Source: an uncultured bacterium
GTDB taxonomy: Bacteria > Bacillota > Clostridia > Peptostreptococcales > Anaerovoracaceae
NCBI GenBank assembly: GCA_905214225.1
Contig: CAJMLL010000004.1
Coordinates: 1 to 64,000 of the forward strand
Direction: 5' to 3'
Length of the DNA stretch: 64,000 nt
Part shown: positions 16,394 through 25,473 of the stretch, piece after piece
Numbering within the stretch: position 1 is the first letter of the stretch
Layout of the letters: each line of letters begins with the position of its first letter
Position numbers and translations under genes: made by a program
Notes under the pieces: model-generated
What the model was told of the DNA's origin: nothing
What the model saw: the letters and a program-made list of their open reading frames with translations, nothing else
The model's database searches: none

Positions 16394-17227
16394 ATGTACT
16401 ACACAGAGCATTATGCTGTCAGCAGTCATGATGTGGATGTGAATAATAATATCCGGCCGTCCATGGTGCTGCGGTTTATGCAGGAGACGGCAAACCATCA
16501 GATGAGGGACAATAAGCCGAGTTATTATGACTTGTTTTTTTCGGGAAAGTCCTTTGTAATCACAAGAATTTCAATTGAAATCTATGAACAGCTGCATCAG
16601 TATGATGAAATCGATGTCCGCTGCTGGGTCTGCGAGGGAAAGGCGGCAACCTATGTCCGCTGCTACCAGATCTACAGAGACGATACCCTGTGTGCGCAGG
16701 CCTATTCGGAATGGGCACTTACGGATATTCACAGCGGCAGGCTGATCCGCACATCGGAGATTGATTTTTCAAAGTACGAGGCGGGAAAGAAGCTGGAACT
16801 TGATCTCCCCCGCAGGTTCCATGTACCGGGAGATCTTGAAATGAAGAGGCTCGGGAATGAGCGTGTGCGTTACAGCGCTGTGGATCTGAACGGGCATATG
16901 AATAATACCTATTATCCGGACATGCTGTGGAACTGTATTCCGGATATTGAGCAGAAGATGGTCACGTCTATGAATATCCGTTTTATTCATGAGGCGCTTC
17001 TGAATTCGGAAATTGAAGTTTTCGGTGCGGAGACCGAACGTTCTTTCGCGAAGGATCCGCGTGCAGAGCAGGTATATGTGATGCGTTCGCAGATCGGGGA
17101 ACGGAAAAACGTAGAGATGATTTTCGGACTGAAAACGCTGGAGCACCCGTTGTGGGATGACGATCAGCTGCAGAGTCTGATGCAGGAAGACACGCGTCAG
17201 AAAAATCTGCGGTTCCCGGCGAAGTAA
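16394..17227 (+). CDS. Acyl-ACP thioesterase
   Basis: 277 residues from ATG 16394 with GGAGAGGGG upstream; an earlier GTG frame start is less likely. It is a double hot-dog protein of the plant FatA/bacterial acyl-ACP thioesterase family: N-terminal YAVSSHDVDVNNNIRPSMV, central ECWV-like RCWVCEGKAATYVRCYQIY and C-terminal AVDLNGHMNNTYYPDMLW with the catalytic Asn/His region. It releases free fatty acids from acyl carrier protein and influences chain length. It is a single-gene unit. Confidence 0.88.
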   Translation: MYYTEHYAVSSHDVDVNNNIRPSMVLRFMQETANHQMRDNKPSYYDLFFSGKSFVITRISIEIYEQLHQYDEIDVRCWVCEGKAATYVRCYQIYRDDTLCAQAYSEWALTDIHSGRLIRTSEIDFSKYEAGKKLELDLPRRFHVPGDLEMKRLGNERVRYSAVDLNGHMNNTYYPDMLWNCIPDIEQKMVTSMNIRFIHEALLNSEIEVFGAETERSFAKDPRAEQVYVMRSQIGERKNVEMIFGLKTLEHPLWDDDQLQSLMQEDTRQKNLRFPAK

Positions 17228-17308
17228 ATCAATCCGGGAATAAACAGAAAGCAGCAGGAATAAGTCTGAGTAAGGAAAAGCTGAAACAGCTATAGAGGAG
17301 AGATAGAT

Positions 17309-19663
17309 ATGAAGTTTTTAAAACGCGCGGGAATCATTGCGGTTGCTGTAATGGCTTCGATGATGATGCTTCTTCCGTCTGCGGAGATTGCGTTTGCGGA
17401 ACCGACAGCCGGAGGGCAGAGTGGAAGTTCGTCTTCCAGCTCACAGCAGAGCCAGGGAACATCGACTTCCGGACAGTCTTCAGGCACATCTGGACAAAGT
17501 CAGAGCGGGACTTCCGGAAGCAGTACGTCAGGAAGTTCATCAACGTCCGGGTCCGGGAACTACGGTTCTAATACATCTGGGAATTCATCGACATCCGACA
17601 CAACTTCAGGAAGCTCATCTTCCTCCTCGACTTCGGGACGTTCAACGATTTCCGGCAGTACGTCCACTTCAGGAAGCACGTCTTCCTCTGCTTCTTCGAC
17701 AAAAGAGAGCAGCAAGGACACATCTTCCGGATCTGCAAAACATCAGGCAAGCAAGGCGGATTACAGCCTGAAGTCACTGTCCAGCTACTACTATGACAGC
17801 AATCACAAGCAGCAGAAACGTCATAAAGATGAAATCGCCATCAGCTTTACCGGCGGAGCGTCTGACAGCGTTTCCAATATGGACCGCATCGGAACGTATT
17901 ATACCAATGAGCAGAAAGCCTATCCGGTTTCCTTCCTGATGGATACGGGAAATGCTTCTTCTGAGGCACCGCTGTCTGCTGTTTTCAGCAGCCAGGCTCC
18001 GGTTTACCGGATCATGGGTTCGGCAGGTTATGATGCTGCCGGAATCGGAAGCGGAGAATTCTCCTTTGGCGCATCTTCTCTTGCATCTGCGCTGAATACT
18101 GCAGTAAAGAGCCAGGACATTGTTCCTTATCTGTCCTGCAGCAATGTATCCGTAAGCGGATCCCTGAAGAAAGCATATAAGAATTTTGGGGTTGAAAATT
18201 ATACGCTAATCACACGCTATGGAAAGAAAATCGCGGTATTCTCCGTTATTTCCAAGTCTGCCTTTGACAAGGCGGGAATCAGCGGCGTGAAATACAGTGA
18301 CTACGTAAAGACGGCAGAACAGACCGTTAAGAAGATCCAGAAGAAAGAGGATCCGGATCTGATCGTCTGCCTGGCCAATACGACGGATTCCGATTCGCTT
18401 TCTGAGAGCAGCAGACTGAGCAGCATCTCCGGACTGGATCTGGTTCTGACCGGCGGCGGAAAGGGAAAGACGCAGGCATCTTCCGGAAAGGCAGCAGTCG
18501 TACAGAGTGCGGCGGCATCTTCTCTGAACACCGTTGTGTTCAAGACGAGCGGAAAATCCTATAAGTACAGCAAGGTCATCAAGGCTGATCTGAACAAGGT
18601 CTCCAAGAAGGCATCTGTAACTTCTGAAATCAAGAAGTTCAACAAACTCAGTGATTCCGCATATTTCTCAAAGTACGGTCTTCCTTTCAGTGAGACTCTT
18701 GCGGACAACGCGACGGATTTCGGAACGGTTTCTGCACTGTCGCAGAGTAAGACGGACCTCGGCTTCACGAATCTGCTGACGGACTCTTACATCTATGCGG
18801 CTCGTCACATGGCAGGCGTTAAACAGAGTAATATTATATCCATCATGTCTCCGAAGACGGTATCCGGTGTGTTTTCTAAGGGAACGCTGACATCCGGAGA
18901 TGTGTATGCCGATCTTGGAAGCGGAAGCAGCAATGGAACCGCCGGACAGGGATTAAAATATTTCTATCTGACCGGAAAGGAACTCCAGAATGTCGCGGAG
19001 CTCACTTCATCGGAATATAAGAGTGATGCATCAAAACGGCTGTACTTTGGCGGAATGTCCTATATCTACAATCCGCACCGTGTTCTGAGCAATAAGGTTT
19101 ACCAGTTCCGTCTGGTCGATCAGAATGGCCGGAAGACAAAGGTGGATGATAATAAGCGCTACCTGGTGGTTGCTGATGAAAATGCAGCGGCAGTACTGAA
19201 GAATATTTCCAAAGGCCATGGACAGTCCCTGAGTGTTTCCATGAAGGACTCCAGCGGCCATGCGCTCAGCACGGTTCCGTATCTGAAAAACGGAAAGAAG
19301 ACGGTTAAAGTCTGGGGGGCGGCTGCAAGATATGTGAAATCGATGGGATCCGTTCCGGCTAAGTACAGTAAGACTGGTGTCCGGATGGTTTATGACGGAA
19401 GCATTCTTCCAAGCCATCTGCTGAAGGAGACAAACGGTGTTGCCGGTATTCTTCTCGCGATTGCGGCCATCGTAATTGCCGTCGTTATTCTGCTGATCAT
19501 CCTTCTGGTTCATATCTTCCGTGGCGGAAGAGGCGGAAGAGGAGGCGGATTCGGTGGAAGACGCAGACGCGACAGAGATATCTTCGGCGGAGGCGGACGC
19601 GGAAGAAGAACCCGCTATCCAAAACGCCGCAGAAAAGAGCGTTCGATTTTCACAAATAAGTAA
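17309..19663 (+). CDS. Secreted, C-terminally anchored protein with a degenerate 5'-nucleotidase fold
   Basis: 784 residues. Residues 1-31 form a signal peptide ending IAFAEP. A roughly 120-residue Ser/Thr/Gly linker follows. Residues about 170-440 resemble the metallophosphatase half of UshA-type 5'-nucleotidases. About 465-640 resemble their C-terminal substrate domain (NLLTDSYIYAARHMAG, TSGDVYADLG, GLKYFYLTGKELQNVAEL). A transmembrane helix spans 711-737, and an RGG/Arg-rich 47-residue tail follows. The metal-binding signatures are lost: the GNHEF position reads GSGEF (247-251), the D-x-H segment reads FTGGA (180-184), the histidine after VCL is absent (A356/N357), and GHxH reads GGGKGK (382-387). 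Probably a non-enzymatic wall or surface protein. It sits directly before the dcw cluster. Confidence 0.7.
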   Translation: MKFLKRAGIIAVAVMASMMMLLPSAEIAFAEPTAGGQSGSSSSSSQQSQGTSTSGQSSGTSGQSQSGTSGSSTSGSSSTSGSGNYGSNTSGNSSTSDTTSGSSSSSSTSGRSTISGSTSTSGSTSSSASSTKESSKDTSSGSAKHQASKADYSLKSLSSYYYDSNHKQQKRHKDEIAISFTGGASDSVSNMDRIGTYYTNEQKAYPVSFLMDTGNASSEAPLSAVFSSQAPVYRIMGSAGYDAAGIGSGEFSFGASSLASALNTAVKSQDIVPYLSCSNVSVSGSLKKAYKNFGVENYTLITRYGKKIAVFSVISKSAFDKAGISGVKYSDYVKTAEQTVKKIQKKEDPDLIVCLANTTDSDSLSESSRLSSISGLDLVLTGGGKGKTQASSGKAAVVQSAAASSLNTVVFKTSGKSYKYSKVIKADLNKVSKKASVTSEIKKFNKLSDSAYFSKYGLPFSETLADNATDFGTVSALSQSKTDLGFTNLLTDSYIYAARHMAGVKQSNIISIMSPKTVSGVFSKGTLTSGDVYADLGSGSSNGTAGQGLKYFYLTGKELQNVAELTSSEYKSDASKRLYFGGMSYIYNPHRVLSNKVYQFRLVDQNGRKTKVDDNKRYLVVADENAAAVLKNISKGHGQSLSVSMKDSSGHALSTVPYLKNGKKTVKVWGAAARYVKSMGSVPAKYSKTGVRMVYDGSILPSHLLKETNGVAGILLAIAAIVIAVVILLIILLVHIFRGGRGGRGGGFGGRRRRDRDIFGGGGRGRRTRYPKRRRKERSIFTNK

Positions 19664-19737
19664 GCGGACGGAAAGCAGAAGTCCGGTTTTCCGGGTCCCG
19701 GACGGATCCGGAAACGATCAATTCAAGGAATACGAGA

Positions 19738-19771
19738 AGACAGCCCGATAGCTTTCAGGCTGCCTTTTTTA
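19738..19771 (+). terminator. Terminator between the pseudo-nucleotidase gene and mraZ
   Basis: AG-A-CAGCC pairs with GGCTG-C-CT across an eleven-base loop and is followed by six T. The stem is short. Confidence 0.55.
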
Positions 19772-19854
19772 TATGCCTGAAAGGGCTGGTCAGAAGGCTG
19801 AGTTTTCAGGCATTTTAGCGGAATTGCCGGAGTGGGGGCTGGCTTGTTCTTTTG

Positions 19855-19888
19855 TTGAAAAGTGGGGGAAAGTGGTGTAAAATGGTGT
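19855..19888 (+). promoter_or_regulatory. mraZ promoter overlaid by an MraZ box
   Basis: TTGAAA (19855-19860), a 17-base spacer and TAAAAT (19878-19883). Three repeats at exact ten-base spacing lie over it: AAAGTGG (19859), AAAGTGG (19869) and AAAATGG (19879). This matches the known AAAGTG-type direct repeats bound by MraZ in other bacteria, so autorepression of the dcw operon is expected. Confidence 0.85.
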
Positions 19889-19996
19889 CAGATTTAACAG
19901 TGGGGAAGTGAATTCTCGAGCGATGTACAGATTAAGGTGCGTGTAAGCAGGCATCTGCCTGCAGAAGCGCGGGTTGGAAAAGGAGTGAGCCGCTGC

Positions 19997-20428
19997 GTGT
20001 TCATGGGCACCTATCACAATTCTATAGATGCGAAGAACCGTATGATCGTTCCGTCCCGTTTTCGCGACAAGCTTGACGGTGTCTGTATTCTTACAAAGGG
20101 AATCGATCCCTGCCTGGAAATCTATTCCATGGATGATTGGGAGAAGCTGGAAGAGAAAATCAGTGAACTTCCGGAATCTGATCCGGCAGTACGCTCCTTC
20201 ATCCGTCATTTTTTTGCCAATGCAGCAGAATGTTCCTTTGATAAACAGGGAAGAATCGTTATCCCGTCCGAACTGATCCAGTATGCCGGAATCCAGAAAG
20301 ACCTGGTTACCATGGGCGCAATGCGCAAGATCGAGGTCTGGAGCAGAGAAATCTGGGAAACTCCGGATAATGAAGGCCGGATGGATTCGGATGAGTTTGC
20401 GGAGGCATTGAAAAAATACAACTTTTAG
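19997..20428 (+). CDS. mraZ: Transcriptional regulator MraZ
   Basis: 143 residues from the GTG at 19997 (AGGAG 11 bases upstream). This start gives the conserved opening fMet-Phe-Met-Gly-Thr-Tyr. Two AbrB-like swapped-hairpin domains contain the paired motifs [13 protein letters not shown] and [13 protein letters not shown]. MraZ forms a ring and binds direct repeats ahead of its own gene to control the dcw operon; such repeats are present at 19859-19888. It is first gene of the cluster. Confidence 0.95.
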   Translation: MFMGTYHNSIDAKNRMIVPSRFRDKLDGVCILTKGIDPCLEIYSMDDWEKLEEKISELPESDPAVRSFIRHFFANAAECSFDKQGRIVIPSELIQYAGIQKDLVTMGAMRKIEVWSREIWETPDNEGRMDSDEFAEALKKYNF

Positions 20429-20436
20429 GAGGAAGC

Positions 20437-21384
20437 ATGGAGTTTCATCACGTTCCGGTCATGCTCCGGGAATGCATGGAAAATTTAAATATTGATCCTT
20501 CCGGGGTATATGCTGACGGAACGCTGGGCGGTGCCGGTCATTCCAGTGAGATCTGCAGACGGCTGAATCAGGACGGCATGCTGATCGGAATAGACCGTGA
20601 CCGGGATGCTCTGCAGGCGGCCGAAGGCCGTTTACAGGAATTCTCTTGCCAGAAGATTTTTGTCCAGAGCAACTACTCTGACATCAAGGATATCCTTAAG
20701 GACAGAAATCTTCCGCCTCTGAACGGAGCGCTCCTGGATCTGGGGGTATCTTCCTTCCAGCTCGATGAGCCGGAACGGGGGTTTTCCTATATGCACGATG
20801 CGCCGCTGGATATGAGAATGAACCAGCAGGATAACTTCTCCGCCTGGGATGTTGTAAATACTTATAGTGAAAAAGAATTGAAGCAGGTTATTTCTAAATA
20901 CGGGGAGGAACGCTGGGCGGCCAGGATCGCGCAGTTCATCGTCCGGGCCAGAGCGGAGCATCCGGTTGAGTCTACCGGGGAGCTGGTGGACATCATCAAG
21001 CGCGCCATACCGGCGGCGAGCAGAAGAGAGGGCCCTCACCCGGCAAAAAGAACCTTTCAGGCGATCCGCATAGAGGTCAATGATGAACTCGGACAGCTGA
21101 AGCGGGCGGTGGATGCCTTTTGCGATGTACTCGCACCGGGAGGACGGCTTGCCATCATTACCTTTCATTCGCTGGAGGATCGGATTGTCAAACAGGCCTT
21201 TCAGAAGCGTGCCAATCCGGATCAGGGCATTCTTGCGGGGCTGCCGCCGGAGCTTGCCGGTGATGCGGTGAAGCAGGCGGATATCCGCAGGATTACGAAG
21301 AAGCCGATTACTCCTTCCGATGAGGAGCTGGAACAGAATCCGCGATCCCGTTCCGCCAAACTGCGTGTAATCGAGAAACTTTAA
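20437..21384 (+). CDS. rsmH: 16S rRNA (cytosine-1402-N4)-methyltransferase
   Basis: 315 residues, the normal length for RsmH (MraW). SAM-binding DGTLGGAGH at 27-35, then [29 protein letters not shown] and the C-terminal [12 protein letters not shown]. It methylates N4 of C1402 in the ribosomal P site. It starts eight bases after mraZ with a GGAGG site. Second position in the dcw cluster is canonical. Confidence 0.97.
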   Translation: MEFHHVPVMLRECMENLNIDPSGVYADGTLGGAGHSSEICRRLNQDGMLIGIDRDRDALQAAEGRLQEFSCQKIFVQSNYSDIKDILKDRNLPPLNGALLDLGVSSFQLDEPERGFSYMHDAPLDMRMNQQDNFSAWDVVNTYSEKELKQVISKYGEERWAARIAQFIVRARAEHPVESTGELVDIIKRAIPAASRREGPHPAKRTFQAIRIEVNDELGQLKRAVDAFCDVLAPGGRLAIITFHSLEDRIVKQAFQKRANPDQGILAGLPPELAGDAVKQADIRRITKKPITPSDEELEQNPRSRSAKLRVIEKL

Positions 21385-21482
21385 CGCTGATCAGATTTAG
21401 AAGTATACTCCTGCCGCGGGGCAGGTTTAATGCTGTAAAACGGTCGTCACATGTAAACTGGATGAATTTGGAGAGATGATTG

Positions 21483-21809
21483 ATGAAAAGCCGGGAGAAG
21501 AAAAGAGTTATTATCGCGATGGTCATTATCGGACTTATGCTTATCGTTCTGGTTGTGCTCACAGCGTTTGCATCTGAAATCAGAAGCGAGAACAACACGC
21601 TGATCACGAAAAACGAGGCACTTCAGGGAGAAGTGGACACGCTGAGCGTGAAGATCAAAACCAGCAACAGCGTGGATCACATCGAGAGCGTTGCAAAGCA
21701 GAAGTTCGGAATGGTCTATCCGACTTCCGACCAGCGGATTTACATCACATCGAAAGATAAACCAGCACAGAATTTTGCGGCGGTCATCCGCGAGCAGGCA
21801 TATCAGTAA
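21483..21809 (+). CDS. ftsL: FtsL-like septum formation protein
   Basis: 108 residues from ATG 21483 (GGAG nine bases upstream). There is a short basic cytoplasmic start, one membrane helix (about residues 9-31), then a coiled-coil (IRSENNTLITKNEALQGEVDTLSVKI) and a KFGMVYPTSDQRIYI segment typical of FtsL/DivIC. It is expected to bridge DivIB and the septal PBP in the divisome. Sequence is poorly conserved in this family; position between rsmH and the PBP gene is the strongest support. Confidence 0.82.
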   Translation: MKSREKKRVIIAMVIIGLMLIVLVVLTAFASEIRSENNTLITKNEALQGEVDTLSVKIKTSNSVDHIESVAKQKFGMVYPTSDQRIYITSKDKPAQNFAAVIREQAYQ

Positions 21810-21832
21810 ATCATGATTCGATGAAGCAAGCG

Positions 21833-21872
21833 TGCCGGACAACTGACTATCATCCAGGCTGTCCGGCAGTTT
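21833..21872 (+). terminator. Possible attenuating terminator inside the dcw operon
   Basis: TGCCGGACA (21833-21841) pairs perfectly with TGTCCGGCA (21860-21868), followed by GTTTTC, between ftsL and the PBP gene. The short T run suggests partial termination or an RNA end-point. Confidence 0.5.
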
Positions 21873-21912
21873 TCATTCATACGGAAGTGCAGATAGGGGT
21901 AATACATATCGA

Positions 21913-23889
21913 ATGAGGAATATCTCAGCAGAAAATAAAAGAAGACTGGTCTGGGTTTTTGTGTTTCTGGCAGTGATGATGCTGATCATGCTGTTTCGGA
22001 CAGCATGGATTCAGATCGTGCACGCTGATGAATACCGTGAAAAGGCAATCAGTCAGCAGACCAGCGACCTTCCTGTTCAGTCTAAGCGCGGATCGATTTA
22101 CGATACCAACGGCAAGGTTCTGGCAAGCAGCGCAAACTGCTATGCGGTATGGGCACGTCCTGCTCAGCTGAAGAGCACCTATTCATCAGAGAAGATCACG
22201 GAACTCAGCAGAAGACTTGCGGTGATTTTAAACATGAAGGCATCTGCCGTAAAGAGCAGACTGACCTCGAATAAAAGCCTATGCCTGGTATCCCCGTACG
22301 TGACCCGGAAAACCAGTACACGGATCCAGAAACTGAAGATTACCGGACTGGAAACGGCCAGAACAACGAAGAGATACTACCCTCTCGGAAGTTCGGCGGC
22401 GAAACTGATTGGAAGTGTAAGCTCCAGCAATACCGGAAGAAGCGGGATCGAGCTGGAATTTAATAACGAGCTTGCCGGAATCAACGGCCGCTCCATTAAG
22501 GAAACCGATATCAACGGAAATACGCTTGCCTTCGGAAAGAACAGAATTTACGGCGCGAGAAACGGCTACAACCTGACGCTGACCATCGATGAGGTTCTTC
22601 AGCATTATGCCACAAATGCCGTTGCGGCAGGAATGAAGAAGACACAGGCCAAGAAAATCATGTGCATCGTCATGAATCCGAAAACCGGAGATATTCTGGC
22701 CATGGTGACAACGCCGTCCTTCAATCCGAACGATGCCATGGAGCCGTCTTCCGCTTCTGCCCAGAAGAAGTTCAACAAGATGTCTTCCAAGCAGCAGTCA
22801 AAGTATTTAAGCGCCATGTGGAAAAATCCGATCGTCAGTGATCTGTATGAGCCGGGTTCCACCTTCAAGCTGATCAATACAACGGCGGCCCTGGAAGAGG
22901 GAAATGCGACTCCGAACACGAAATTCTACTGCAGTGGCTATACAAGGGTTGCGGGCACGACCCTGTACTGCTGGCAGAAAGCCGGACACGGTTCAGAGAC
23001 ACTGACCTCCGCGGTTGGAAACTCCTGCAATCCGGTTCAGGTCCAGCTTGCGCTGAAGCTCGGAAAAGACAAGTACTATAACTATCTCCACCTGTTCGGC
23101 ATCACCGATAAGACCCATGTGGATCTTCCGGCAGAGACATCCGCGATGATCAAGGACAAAAATAAAATCAGCAAGGTGGATCTGGCAACCATGGCATACG
23201 GCCAGGGAATTGCCGTCACCCCGCTTCAGCTGATCACCGCGATTTCCTCCATCGGAAATAACGGCGTGCTGATGAAGCCGAGAATTGTAAAGAAAATGAC
23301 AAATTCCAGCGGAAAGACGGTAAAAACCTTCCCGGTAAAGAAAGTCCGCCAGGTCATGTCAAAGAAAACAGCTTCGGAAATGTGTAAAATCATGGAGTAC
23401 GAAGTGAATAAAGGAAGCGGAACGACTGTCAAGATTGCCGGATACAGCATCGGCGGAAAAACGGGAACCGCAAACAAGGCGGAGAACGGCGGATATTCAA
23501 GCGATACCTATTCTTCCTTTATCGGAATGGCGCCGATGAATAATCCGAAGCTTGCCGTTCTGGTTGTTGTGGACAGCCCGAAGGGGGTCCATTACGGCGC
23601 GCAGACAGCAGGACCGATTGCAAAGGCCTTTTTAAAGAAGGCCCTGCAGTATAAGGAGATTGCGCCGCATTATACATCTTCGGAAAAGAAGAGCCTGAGT
23701 TCGTCGATTTCCACGATTCCGGACGTCACAGGCATGTCTTCCGTGAAGGCAGAGGCAAAGCTGGAGAAGCTCGGCCTGAAGGTCAAGGAATCTCCGTCCG
23801 GAAGCGGAAAGTTCACGGTTAAGGCGCAGTACCCGAAGGCCGGAAAAGTCGTCAAGCGCGGCACGACCGTATATATCTACCGTGAATAG
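21913..23889 (+). CDS. ftsI: Class B penicillin-binding protein with one PASTA domain (FtsI/SpoVD type)
   Basis: 658 residues. Basic start and membrane anchor (about 11-30), a dimerisation domain beginning SKRGSIYDTNGKVLASS, and a transpeptidase with active-site S316-x-x-K319 (PGSTFK), S371-C-N373 and K516-T-G518. A single PASTA domain lies at about 595-658 (IPDVTGMSSVKAEAKLEKLG). It cross-links septal peptidoglycan and partners with the SEDS protein encoded at 27877. One PASTA domain recalls SpoVD as well as FtsI/PbpB. As the only class B PBP in this cluster it is probably the division PBP. Confidence 0.92.
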   Translation: MRNISAENKRRLVWVFVFLAVMMLIMLFRTAWIQIVHADEYREKAISQQTSDLPVQSKRGSIYDTNGKVLASSANCYAVWARPAQLKSTYSSEKITELSRRLAVILNMKASAVKSRLTSNKSLCLVSPYVTRKTSTRIQKLKITGLETARTTKRYYPLGSSAAKLIGSVSSSNTGRSGIELEFNNELAGINGRSIKETDINGNTLAFGKNRIYGARNGYNLTLTIDEVLQHYATNAVAAGMKKTQAKKIMCIVMNPKTGDILAMVTTPSFNPNDAMEPSSASAQKKFNKMSSKQQSKYLSAMWKNPIVSDLYEPGSTFKLINTTAALEEGNATPNTKFYCSGYTRVAGTTLYCWQKAGHGSETLTSAVGNSCNPVQVQLALKLGKDKYYNYLHLFGITDKTHVDLPAETSAMIKDKNKISKVDLATMAYGQGIAVTPLQLITAISSIGNNGVLMKPRIVKKMTNSSGKTVKTFPVKKVRQVMSKKTASEMCKIMEYEVNKGSGTTVKIAGYSIGGKTGTANKAENGGYSSDTYSSFIGMAPMNNPKLAVLVVVDSPKGVHYGAQTAGPIAKAFLKKALQYKEIAPHYTSSEKKSLSSSISTIPDVTGMSSVKAEAKLEKLGLKVKESPSGSGKFTVKAQYPKAGKVVKRGTTVYIYRE

Positions 23890-23969
23890 CCGGTAATACC
23901 CGGGCAGGATCAGTCTGCCGGGAACAGATATACAGGAAAAAGGCGCAGAAGCGCAGGAAAGGCAGGAGA

Positions 23970-25349
23970 ATGGATAATATTTCCATAAAAGAAATTATAG
24001 ACGCGACACACGGAGAACTGATCGCAGGACCTTCTGAGGGTTTCATCACGGGAGTCAGTGCGGATTCCAGAGAGCTGAAGAGGGGCGATCTGTTCATTCC
24101 GATCATCGGAGAACGGACAGACGGACATAAGTACATTCCACAGGTTGCGGAAAAAGGAGCCGCCGCTGTTTTCACCATGAAAAAAGAAGCTGCGGAAGGA
24201 GTCAGCGGACCGTCGGTCATTCTGGTGGAAGACTCTGTGCAGGCATCGCAGGACCTTGCCGCATATTACCTCGACCGTATTCAGGTAAAGCGGATCGGAA
24301 TCACAGGCAGTGTGGGAAAAACTTCAACCCGGGACATGACGGCGGCCATCTGCTCCGAACGGTTTAAGACCGGCAGGGCGCAGAAAAACCTGAACAGCAC
24401 CATTGGAACGCCGCTTGCCATTTTTGGCCTGGATTCCAGTATGGATGTTGCTGTTCTGGAGGAAGGAATGGTCGCAAGAGGTGAGATCCACGACATCTCC
24501 AAAATCGTGCGTCCGGATACCGCAGTGATCACCAATATCGGCATTCAGCATATTGAGTATCTGAAAACCAGAGAAAACATCCGCAGGGCCAAGATGGAAA
24601 TTACGGATTTCTTCGGCCCGGAAAATACGCTGGTCATCAATGAGGACTGCGATATGCTGGACAGAACGGGAATCCACGGAGACTATAAAGTGATTACCGT
24701 CGGAAAGACAGACCGCCAGGATTTCTATGTTGACCAGATCGAGGAAAAGGGCGGAGAAGGAATCAGCTTATGCCTGCATCACGGAGATGATTCCGTAGAA
24801 ATTCATCTCGCTGTCAACGGAACACATAATGCCATCAACGCGGCACTTGCCTGCGCGGCGGCCTCAACCTTCGGCTGCACACTGGAAGACGCAAAGAAAG
24901 GCCTTGAGAAACTGCAGGACCTCACTGGAAAACGTCTGAAGTTTGAAAAGAACGGCCGGTTTACCGTCATTGACGATACTTACAATGCCGCGCCGGTTTC
25001 TATGAAATCCGCGATTGACACGCTGATGAACACAGAGGCGGACCGTCATGCAGCTATACTGGGCGAGATGTATGAACTTGGTGATGAAGCCGTTAAAGGC
25101 CACCGGGAGGTCGGCCTGCATGCAGCAGAGAAGAAGGTCGATCTTCTTCTCACCGCAGGTGATCTTGCGAAGAACATCGCGGAGGCGGCAGAAGAAAATG
25201 GATTGAAAAACGTGAAGTGGTTCCCGGATAAGGAGAAGCTGGAAGCGGCTCTTCCGGATCTGCTGAAGGACGGTGATGCCATTCTGCTGAAGGCATCCAA
25301 TTCCATGCATCTTTCTGAAACTGCAGATAAGATTCTGGAGATGAAATAA
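23970..25349 (+). CDS. murF: UDP-MurNAc-tripeptide--D-Ala-D-Ala ligase
   Basis: 459 residues, cytosolic. N-terminal MurF domain (SADSRELKRGDLFIPIIGE), ATP loop GSVGKTST (113-120), central TNIGIQHIEYL and late TYNAAPVSMKSAID. It adds D-Ala-D-Ala to the UDP-MurNAc-tripeptide. It follows the PBP directly; murE, which commonly precedes murF, is absent here. GCAGGAG serves as ribosome site. Confidence 0.95.
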   Translation: MDNISIKEIIDATHGELIAGPSEGFITGVSADSRELKRGDLFIPIIGERTDGHKYIPQVAEKGAAAVFTMKKEAAEGVSGPSVILVEDSVQASQDLAAYYLDRIQVKRIGITGSVGKTSTRDMTAAICSERFKTGRAQKNLNSTIGTPLAIFGLDSSMDVAVLEEGMVARGEIHDISKIVRPDTAVITNIGIQHIEYLKTRENIRRAKMEITDFFGPENTLVINEDCDMLDRTGIHGDYKVITVGKTDRQDFYVDQIEEKGGEGISLCLHHGDDSVEIHLAVNGTHNAINAALACAAASTFGCTLEDAKKGLEKLQDLTGKRLKFEKNGRFTVIDDTYNAAPVSMKSAIDTLMNTEADRHAAILGEMYELGDEAVKGHREVGLHAAEKKVDLLLTAGDLAKNIAEAAEENGLKNVKWFPDKEKLEAALPDLLKDGDAILLKASNSMHLSETADKILEMK

Positions 25350-25473
25350 TCCGGAAAACGGAGCTGCGGGAAAGTCAGTCTCCGTGATTCTGAAAACAGG
25401 CGGCCGGACGGAATTTAAGAATTCTGAAGGCCGGACATTATCCAATGAAGTCGTGACACAGAGGGGGAACATT

